This document shows, piece by piece, positions 55,198-64,000 of a stretch of DNA of 64,000 bases. A model generated the notes under the pieces. The model was not told the origin of the DNA, made no database searches, and saw nothing but the letters and a program-made list of their open reading frames with translations. The DNA comes from Apis mellifera (lineage: Eukaryota > Arthropoda > Insecta > Hymenoptera > Apidae). Position numbers and translations under genes: made by a program. The stretch lies in assembly GCF_003254395.2 (NCBI RefSeq), contig NC_037648.1:6568135-6632134 (forward strand), given 5' to 3'. How positions within the stretch are numbered: the stretch's first letter is position 1; every line of letters starts with the position of its first letter.

Positions 55198-55944
55198 CAA
55201 GTACAAATTGTACAAACTACATACTCTTTGATTGTCAATGACAATCTCAATTATACAAAATAAAACTAACATATACTATAACATATGATAATATTTCGAT
55301 AGAATGATTAGAACAATCTTTGTCATTTTCTATTATTTGGATAAAAATCAAATTCAAACATTTTCATGAAGAATTTTCATTAAATTTTTATTTTTTATAT
55401 CTGATTTTTATTATATTAAAAAAATCTAATAAAGTTCAATTCAATATAAATTCAATTTTAACAAACTTGGTCCAAGCTAAATGTGTTGGTAATAGTGAAT
55501 TGTTATTATCTATAGAATCAAAAAATTTATATGTAATATTATATATTAACAAAGTTCATTCGAGTATTATTTTATATATTTCATATATAAAAGTATTATA
55601 TTATATATTTCATAATTTTTTCATAAATTTAACTAGTGAATCTTGCACAGATGATTTTTTGATGAATTTATTTCTATTCACAATTGATATTTTAATTTAA
55701 ATATTCGATTTATTTTGTTTTAATATTCAATAAATTTTTAAATTAATGAATTTATGAAAAAAATGACAAAGTTTTGAATCAGTCAATTATACAAGTACTT
55801 AATGTAATAGAAAAATATTTTCAATTTCTGATCTAAATTTTATCTATTGAAATATATACACTATTTGAATGTAATGTATATGCATTGAAGTATACATATT
55901 GATTTATAATATATTTTAATATATAATATATTTATAATATATTA

Positions 55945-56068
55945 TATTATATTATTATTATATTATATTATATTATATTATATTATATTATATTATATTA
56001 TATTATATTATATTATATTATATTATATTATATTATATTATATTATATTATATTATATTATATTATAT
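55945..56068. repeat. ATATT pentanucleotide array
   Basis: About 120 bases of near-perfect tandem ATATT (read TATTA/TTATA in other phases). Roughly 24 copies. It is intergenic, between the membrane-protein gene and Raptor. Confidence 0.9.
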
Positions 56069-57662
56069 ATTTATATATTACATTATTACATTATATTACG
56101 TTATGTAACATATAACATATATAGAGTATATATATTAATTTTGAAAATAAAATTACATATCAGTTTCAATTATAAAATTTACATTTACATAAAATTTGCA
56201 AATATAAAAGAGACAAACATATTACTTTTACTATATTACAAATATATTTAATAGAATCTATTTAAAATTTAAATTTATCTTTATTAGTAAGATTTATCCA
56301 TTTCGTTAAAATTTTTCTAATAAAATAAAAAATAAGTAAGAATGAAAACATATGATTTTTAGAGATATTTTGTATTTTTTTTTTTTTTTTATTTTTCATT
56401 AAAATGATGTCTCACATTATATCATTATATCGAAATATTACTATATATTTGTTATCTTTATTTTTGAACACTTAAACTTAAACTATACATTGCTTCTGCA
56501 TTATCATTATTTCCATACACTTTTTTTTTAATTTTTTTCTTTATATATATATTTTAGTTTATTTATAAAATATTTATTTTATTTTCATATATAATAAATT
56601 TGATTTAAATGGAAATGTTTGAATTACTATTATACTATTTCCATTTAAATTGGATATTCTAAATATTATTTATATTGTGAAATAATTAATATTTCATAAA
56701 ATTTCAGGGTTATAAACCTCTTACTAATTCTCAAACTCTTCAATGATTAAAATGGAAAAGAAAATAATAATCAAGTAATCAAATTAAAGATCATAAAAAA
56801 TTAAAAAAGAAACAAAAAGAAATTAAACAAGAAAAATTTAAAAATGATGTTCTATAGCATTTTTAAGTATCAAATAATTATTAATATTATATCACTAATA
56901 ATGCGAGTTTATTCATTCCAAATAATTCATAAATAAAATTAAAAGTGTACATAAAATAAATAAAGATTATATATAGGCTGTGAATGGAATATGTAATGAA
57001 ATGTTTTTTGTGATGTTTTGCAAATGTGAAATTGAAATTTTAATTTTCAATTTATTTTTTTTTTTAAATTCTGATATTGTGAAATCTTTCAAATATGTGT
57101 TTTTTATTTTTAATGTGTTAAGTATATCATTTCAGATTATAATGAATTTATATTTAATTTTTAAATTATAAAAAAAGTATTAATAAGGACATAATTATGT
57201 AAACATATAGATTATCAATTTAAAAATTTATTAAACAAAAAAGTTATTATGTCTTTATTATATTATTTGAATAATATATTTTGTAATATAATTTTTCTGA
57301 ATGTATATATTCTACTTATATATAAATTATTTGCACATTCATGCATAAATTTAATTATTGTTAATATATTTAATATAAATTATTTAATTCTATTAGTTAT
57401 AAAAATGAGTAAGTTAGAGATTTCAACAATTTAATTATAAAATGATCTTAGTTTTAGTTAGTAAAAGTATCTAATAAATAAAGATGTTCTCTTGTAAAAA
57501 TTGTTATTTTTCGTTATTTCTTATATTTTTTTGATTTCATTATATGAGGAAAAAAATTGAAAATAATGTGAATAGCAAGTGGTACCATCTGTATATAGTT
57601 ATTACGATCAAAAAATCTACGCATTCATGAGAATTCATTGGTAATATAGTTAGGGATTTAAG

Positions 57663-57689
57663 ATGGCGACGGTTGAAGTAAACTTATGA
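57663..57689 (+). promoter_or_regulatory. Short uORF with AAGATGGCGAC start context
   Basis: AAGATGGCGACGG about 190 bases upstream of the Raptor start resembles the YY1/Pho-type or TISU element found at initiation sites of short 5' UTRs. Read as translation, its ATG opens an 8-codon uORF ending TGA at 57687-57689. Either role, DNA element or uORF, is inferred. Confidence 0.4.
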
Positions 57690-57850
57690 AATTGTGCTTT
57701 GGTAAAAAACGGTTATGCTTTTATTATTTATTGAATATTGTCAGTTCATAGTTTTAATTTATATTTATATAATATCAATCTAAGATTTTTAATAATTGAA
57801 ACGTATCTCTCGAAAAAATTGATTATAAACTTTTCTCGAGTCTTGGATTT

Positions 57851-60800
57851 ATGATGTCAGTAATTACTTCTAAATCATGCCACGAGGAAGAGAATTTGAA
57901 ATCGACGGAAGAGGATGATTGGAAAATACAGCTTGCATTTTGTAAATCACGGCATAGTGCAACAATTGAGGGTGTAAACTGTATTACACAGACATGGAGA
58001 ATGAAAGAACGAGTTTGTTATTTTTTTTTTTAGTTCTTAATAAATATTTTAAAAAATTATGTATTTAATTCTACAGAATAGTTTGCTCAATTTTTATTTT
58101 TTTTTAGATGAAAACTGTGAGCGTGGCTCTAGTTTTATGTTTAAATGTTGGCGTTGATCCACCAGATATTGTCAAGACGCAACCGTGCGCACGTTTAGAG
58201 TGTTGGATCGGTATTTATTCTAGTTTATTTACATCCTCACAATTCCCTGCTGCCATTATGTAATGCATTTTGAGGTTATGCATGTGCGTGACAGCAATTT
58301 GTAAATGAATGTCATTTTAATACTAGATGACATATTTATTATTAATTTGAATATTGCATTTGTTATATATTGTTATATGTTTTTTTTTAAGTACTTAAAT
58401 TTAACATTTTGATCGTTGTTATTTATTATTTTATTTATTTAGTATTTTTTATTAGTATTTTTATAATTTTATTATACTTTATTATAATCTTATCACTTTA
58501 TAAAATTATAAATGAAGATTATTATAAATTTACATTGTGGTTTTTTAGCATATTTTAATAAAAAATTACATTATTTTTATTTAATTTATCTGAATTATTT
58601 TTATTAACTATATAAATATAGTTTAAAAATTATATATTTTTTAATTTCATAGATCCTTTATCAGTGAGTCCACAGAAAGCATTAGAAACTATAGGTTCTA
58701 ATTTACAAAAACAGTATGAACGATGGCAGCCAAGAGCTCGTTATAAACAAAGCTTAGATCCTACTGTTGAAGAAGTTAAAAAATTATGTACATCTTTAAG
58801 ACGAAATGCAAAAGAAGAAAGAGTTCTTTTTCATTATAATGGTCATGGTGTTCCTAAACCTACTAGTAATGGTGAAATATGGGTATTTAATAGGGTTAGT
58901 AAAAAGAAAAGTTAAAAAATTTTAATCATAAATAATAATTTAATAAATATATTTAAATAAAAATTTAATAAATATATTTAATTTACAATTATTATATTGC
59001 AGACATATACACAATATATTCCTTTGTCTGTATATGATTTACAAACATGGATGGGTGCACCTAGTATTTATGTATATGATTGTTCCAATGCAGGTATCAT
59101 TGTAGAATCTTTTCAGCAATTTGCAGAACAACATGAAAAGGAATATGAGGTATAATAATAATTTTGGACAAGTTTGATTAAAAATAAAAATTATATATAA
59201 ATTTTTCCATTTTAGATGGAAAAACAGGCAGTTCAACAAAATCGTGCAAGTGGAGTAGCAGGTACCTCAACACCATCTTACAAAAATTGTATTCAATTGG
59301 CAGCATGTGCGGCTAGTCAGATTTTGCCTATGAATCCAGATTTACCTGCAGATATATTTACATCATGTCTTACAACTCCAATAAAAATTGCATTGCGATG
59401 GTAAGATGATAAATATGATTAATATTAATGTTAATAGTATATTTTGTATTTATATAATATATAAATATTTATATAAATATTTATTTTTTATATAGGTTTG
59501 TAATGCAAAATACATCTAAATTGGTACCAAAAATATCATTAGATTTAATTGATAAGTAAGAATATTTTATATATTTATAATATTTACTTATATATGTATT
59601 TTAGAATTTTTAGAATTACATATTAAAATTATAATAAATAAATTTTAGAATTCCAGGACAATTAACTGATAGAAGAACAATGTTAGGAGAACTTAATTGG
59701 ATTTTTACAGCAATTACTGATACTATAGCATGGAATACATTGCCAAGAGGTAAATTATATAATTATATCTAAAATAATCACATAATTATTTTTATTTATA
59801 CATAATATAAACATTGAATATTATACAATAACTATAATTAAATACTAAATATGTTCAATTTATAGATTTATTTCAGAGATTATTCAGACAAGATTTATTA
59901 GTAGCTAGTTTATTTAGAAATTTTCTACTTGCTGAGCGAATATTACGTTCGTATGATTGCACTCCAGTTTCTTGTCCAAAATTACCACCTACTTATCAGG
60001 TAAATAATTTTAATATTATGTGATATTTTTCAATAGAAAAAATTATAATTAATTATTATTATTATTAATTAATTATAATTATAATTATTTTTTTAGAAAT
60101 CAAATAAAATCTTTTTTATTCTATCATTAATATATTTTTGTTGTTAATGTAGCATCCTATGTGGCAAGCATGGGATTTAGCACTTGATCTTTGCTTAGCA
60201 CAATTACCATCTATTCTTGAGAATGAAGATCAATTTGTGCATTCGCCATTTTTTGAAGAGCAACTAACTGCTTTTCAAGTATGGCTTACATTAGGTTCTA
60301 AAAATCGTAATCCACCAGAACAACTGCCAATAGTTTTACAAGTATTATTAAGTCAAGTTCATAGACTTAGAGCATTGGAATTATTAGGACGTTTTCTTGA
60401 TCTTGGTCCATGGGCAGTGAATTTGGCTCTTAGTGTAGGCATTTTTCCATATGTTTTAAAATTACTTCAGAGTAACGCTAGAGAACTACGTCCATTACTT
60501 GTATTTATATGGGCAAAAATTCTTGCAGTTGATAGTGTAAGTTTTAATATTATGAATTCAAAAGTATTTTAATATTTTATTAAATTTTTTTGAATTATTT
60601 ATTGTATTTCAGACTTGTCAAGCAGATTTGGTACGAGATGGAGGGCATAAATATTTTTTATCTGTTCTTCAAGATACTTCAATACCAGTATTAATATAAT
60701 TTTATTTATTGAAAAATTTTTAAATTCAATTACGTTATATAAGTTTATTCTATTTTAGAGTGAACACAGAACATTAGCAGCATTTGTTTTGGCTAGTATT

Positions 60801-63729
60801 GTGAATGATTATCGACCAGGTCAGATTGCTGCAAATCATGGTAGTCTTGTTTCTATTTGTTTAGAACAACTTGGAGATTTGAATGCTTTATTACGACAGT
60901 GGTTATGTTTATGCCTTGCAAGACTTTGGCATAATTATGACAAAGCAAGATGGTGTGGAGTCAGAGATATTGCTCATGAGAAATTGTTTACATTATTACA
61001 AGATCCAGTTCCTGAGGTATAAATTATTTATTTATTTAATATATTAAAGTTTTATATATAAATTTTATACATAAATATGTTAAAATCTTTAACATATGAA
61101 TTATATAATAATATATTTAAGAAAATATACAATTATAGGTCCGAGCAGCTAGTGTTTATGCTTTGGGAACATTTATAAACAGTGTAACAACACGAAGTGA
61201 GCATGCGAATAATATTGATCAAATCATAGCTATGACTCTTATTAATACTGTATCTTATGATATGTGTCCTTTAGTTAGAAAAGTATGTAAGTTTGTTATA
61301 TGATGATATAACATATTACTGATTTCACATTTCTAATATGAAAAAAAAAAAAAAAAATGAATTACTTTTACAGGAATTAGTAGTAGCACTTCAATGGATG
61401 GTATTACATTTTGAAAATTCTTTTGTAACTTTAGCATTGGCTGAAGAAAATAGCAGAAAAGATTTAGTAGTAGAGACATTATCACCATTTAGTGGAATGA
61501 GACGTATTAGTTCTAGAGATAGACTAAAAATGCTTTCTCCAAATAATACATATAATCCAGAGAGTACAGAAGGATTTGGACAGGATCGTATTAAAAGAGT
61601 GTCATCATCATCATCTATTAGTAGTTTAGGTAAGTAATAAAGTATGTTGTTTCTAACTAAAGTTATTACTAGCTGTATTTCCGGATTTTCGATAACATTC
61701 CTTGTATTGTTTCATTCGTGTACCAGGAAATAATTGGGAGTTCGTGAGGAAACCTTGCGAGTCACTTGGTAATAATGATTGGAAATTCCATTGCATGTTC
61801 GTACATAGTTCATTCTTCATTTTTAGGTTTTATAATTTTTAATTTATAGCTAATACTACATCACTATTTTGTTATTTACAAGCACATTTTTGTAAAAACC
61901 AGATATTTTTCTATATTAAATGTAAAATATTGTAAGTTGTGTTTTATTATTTTTAGGACACAGTTCTCTTGGAAATTTACCAAGTCTTTCTTATGGTAGT
62001 GTGTATATGAAATTATGGCATGGATTATGTAGTCTTGATAATGATCCTCATCCTGTGGTTGCTACTATGTCTCAAAAAGTCACTAATCACATTCGAAATC
62101 AGGTAAACATAATGATTTAATAATATATTTATTATATTACATACATTATGTATATATCTACGAAATGTATACAAATATATATATGTGTACAATAAATAAT
62201 ACAATAAAAAATAATATAAATAATACATACATATATAAAATAATGATATTCATTATGATATAAAAATAATATAATATAATATAAAATAAAATGTGATATA
62301 AAAATTTTTTAAAATTAATACATTATAAAATTTTTTCACTATAGGTCAAAGAATCTTCTACACCTAAGGAAGTAATTGAAACAAAAATATCTTCATCACT
62401 ATCTCTTCCACCTTCTCCATCAAATCGTACTACATATTTAAGGTTAATTTAATATTTTATATATTCTATCTATTTATTTATAATGATATGATTTATTTAT
62501 AATAATATATGATTTCTATCTATTTATTTTTAACTAATATTTTTAATTAATTTATATATTATAAGTAATAGCAAAGGAGACTCACCGCCTACTGTAAACT
62601 CTGGAACTGATCTATTACGTTCATCAAGAATACCATCACATAGTAATCGTTCAAGAAAACCAATTCCTAATACAGTAAGGATTATTTAATAATTATTTAT
62701 ATATGAATAATATTACATTTTATTTATATTATCATATTAATATTAATATTTTATTATAGATTTAACATTATTATTCTAGTATTCATTTAATATTACTATT
62801 CTATTATAGATATCAGAAGAAGCAGATGAAGTTGCTGGAATAAAAACACCATTAACAACTTCACAATTTGTTGAATGGAGTTGTGCTCAATTTGCCCAGC
62901 CAGTTAGTTTAGAAACTGAAATTGAATCTATGAATGATATGGAAAGTAGAATTCATTATGAAAGAGAATGGCGGTAAGATTTTAAAATATAATTTAAATG
63001 TATCCAAAAATATTATTTATAAAAGAATAAATTAATTTGCTATCTTCAATATTCAGGTACTTAAGAAATAAAAGACAAAGACGTGAAGCAAGAGAAGAAC
63101 AATTACGTGCAATACAAAGTAGAGTAGAATTTCAAGTATTTCATACAAGGTGTTCACATTCTCCGGAAGTTTTAACATTTCATCCTTTTGAACCTCATTT
63201 GGCTGTAGCATTGAAAGATTTCTTTGGGTATTTAAATTTTAATATGATCAAATTTTATTATTGTTATATCAAATAATTTTGTTTAATAAAATTATTTACT
63301 TATAGAGTATGGGATTGTCAAACTGGTGCAAAATTGACTTATTGTGCAAGTCATGGTAATAAAATGTCACGTATTACAGCACTAGAATTTATTAATGCTC
63401 ATGATGTGACTTTATTAATGGCTGGTTCTGATGATGGTTCAGTTAGAGTATGGAAAAATTATAGTAGTATGCTAAATCGCGATCCAGTTTTACTTACTGC
63501 TTGGCAAGCAATGGCTGATATACAACCTGCAGCAAAAACAACTACTGGTATATATAGTTATATATATGTATATATTCCGAAATATAAATATATAATTACA
63601 TAATTATATGATATAATATATAATTATATATGTAATTATATATATATATATATATTTGTAATTAATATATATAATATGTATTATATATATTATATATATA
63701 TATATATATAATATATATAATATGTATTA

Positions 63730-63776
<47 letters not shown>

Positions 63777-63974
63777 TATATTATATATATTAATTAAAAT
63801 TCTTTATAGCAACAGCTGGATTAGTCACTAAGTGGGAGCAAAAATCGCTTACATTAGCTGTGACGGGCGATGTTCGCATTGTTAGACTTTGGGATGCAGA
63901 AACTGAATTAAAGAAACAAGATATACCAACGGGTGCTGATTGCTGTGCTACATGTATTGATGTTGATGGTGTAG
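57851..63974 (+). CDS. RPTOR: Raptor, mTORC1 scaffold (3' end outside window)
   Basis: Exons: 57851-58012, 58108-58210, 58653-58894, 59003-59149, 59216-59400, 59496-59555, 59649-59749, 59866-59999, 60153-60536, 60613-60687, 60759-61016, 61139-61282, 61374-61629, 61957-62102, 62345-62442, 62566-62674, 62810-62973, 63057-63227, 63306-63547, 63810-63974. The donor after 63974 (GTTAGT) shows the gene continues past the window. About 1115 codons are present of roughly 1300 expected. The conserved N-terminal caspase-like domain has LFHYNGHGVPKPTSNGEIW and the YDCSNAG segment; armadillo/HEAT repeats and the start of the WD40 propeller (GSDDGSVRVWKNY, RIVRLWDAE) follow. Raptor recruits TOS-motif substrates such as S6K and 4E-BP to mTOR. 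A candidate 42-nt cassette exon lies between 61629 and 61957. Confidence 0.95.
61727..61768 (+). CDS. RPTOR: Candidate 42-nt cassette exon in Raptor
   Basis: Between Raptor exons 61374-61629 and 61957-62102 lies a segment bounded by a pyrimidine-rich acceptor (TTTCATTCGTGTACCAG) and a donor (CACTTG then GTAATA). It is 42 nt long, in the same phase on both sides, and open; its inclusion adds 14 residues (NNWEFVRKPCES plus flanking Gly) to the Ser-rich linker. It and its flanks are richer in G+C than the rest of the intron. Use is inferred, not shown. Confidence 0.5.
63630..63776. repeat. TA-rich tandem duplication in Raptor intron
   Basis: TA runs interrupted by AATATGTATTATATATATTA, a module of about 50 bases that occurs twice in tandem (near 63673 and 63719). 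It ends about 34 bases before the acceptor of the last visible exon. Confidence 0.8.
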
Positions 63975-64000
63975 GTTAGTTCTCGACATATTACTACTAT

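Larger units (their letters stand above)
55198..57850. other. AT-rich intergenic region before Raptor
   Basis: Begins with the 3' UTR of the membrane-protein gene and ends with the Raptor leader. It contains a pentanucleotide ATATT array at about 55945-56068 and poly-T tracts near 56377-56391 and 56521-56530. Small ORFs at 55320, 56980 and 57249 are Ile/Phe/Leu/Asn-rich and fit composition rather than coding. The Raptor promoter probably lies near 57590-57680. Confidence 0.5.

Noticed and set aside
55320..55700. 126-codon ORF downstream of the membrane-protein stop
   Set aside because: Located in the probable 3' UTR, Ile/Leu/Phe/Asn-rich and without domains or exon signals.
1..64000. CRISPR arrays, rRNA, bacterial operons, viral insertions or a defence-type gene cluster
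   Set aside because: No such structures were found on either strand; the repeats are microsatellites or DNA-transposon relics and the genes are ordinary intron-containing animal genes.

Overview
The window looks like a piece of an insect nuclear genome, most likely a bee (Apis-like). This is inferred from extreme A+T richness between genes, many short AT-rich introns with GT-AG borders, and the amino-acid sequences of eight conserved animal genes. No bacterial-style operons, rRNA, confident tRNA or CRISPR array were seen. I rebuilt exon chains by hand from splice sites and reading phase; every chain reported closes in frame.

Layout, left to right: (1) an RBBP6/Snama-type E3 ubiquitin ligase on the minus strand (about 3.6-11.1 kb, 12 coding exons) whose introns carry a 122-bp GC-rich piggyBac-type miniature element and a roughly 580-bp long-inverted-repeat element; (2) an almost featureless 7-kb AT-rich gap; (3) a DCN1-like protein 3 (DCUN1D3) gene on the minus strand (18.1-19.95 kb) with an unusual leader of two chained upstream ORFs; (4) ASCC3, a two-cassette Ski2-like helicase, on the plus strand (24.2-32.9 kb); (5) MEMO1 on the minus strand (34.7-41.7 kb), with a long trinucleotide microsatellite touching one splice acceptor; (6) CNOT2, the NOT2 subunit of CCR4-NOT, on the plus strand (44.6-46.7 kb); (7) malonyl-CoA decarboxylase (MLYCD) on the minus strand (47.8-51.1 kb); (8) a PMEL/GPNMB/TMEM130-like single-pass membrane glycoprotein on the plus strand (52.9-55.2 kb); (9) the first 1115 or so codons of Raptor, the mTORC1 scaffold, on the plus strand (57.85 kb to the window edge, cut by the end of the window).

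The genes are independent transcription units in alternating orientations, not an operon. Several act in protein turnover and quality control or growth control (RBBP6 ubiquitination, DCUN1D3 neddylation, ASCC3 ribosome quality control and alkylation repair, CNOT2 mRNA decay, Raptor nutrient signalling), but nothing in the sequence shows that the neighbourhood is functional. Space between genes is filled by AT-rich low-complexity DNA and TA, TG, ATT/ATC and pentanucleotide microsatellites.

The observations most worth a second look are the DCUN1D3 leader (uORF1 stop overlapping the uORF2 start as TGATG, with uORF2 running across the main start), a 42-nt phase-neutral candidate cassette exon in Raptor, a GC-AG intron in RBBP6, the microsatellite-bounded acceptor in MEMO1, and the two non-autonomous DNA transposon relics.
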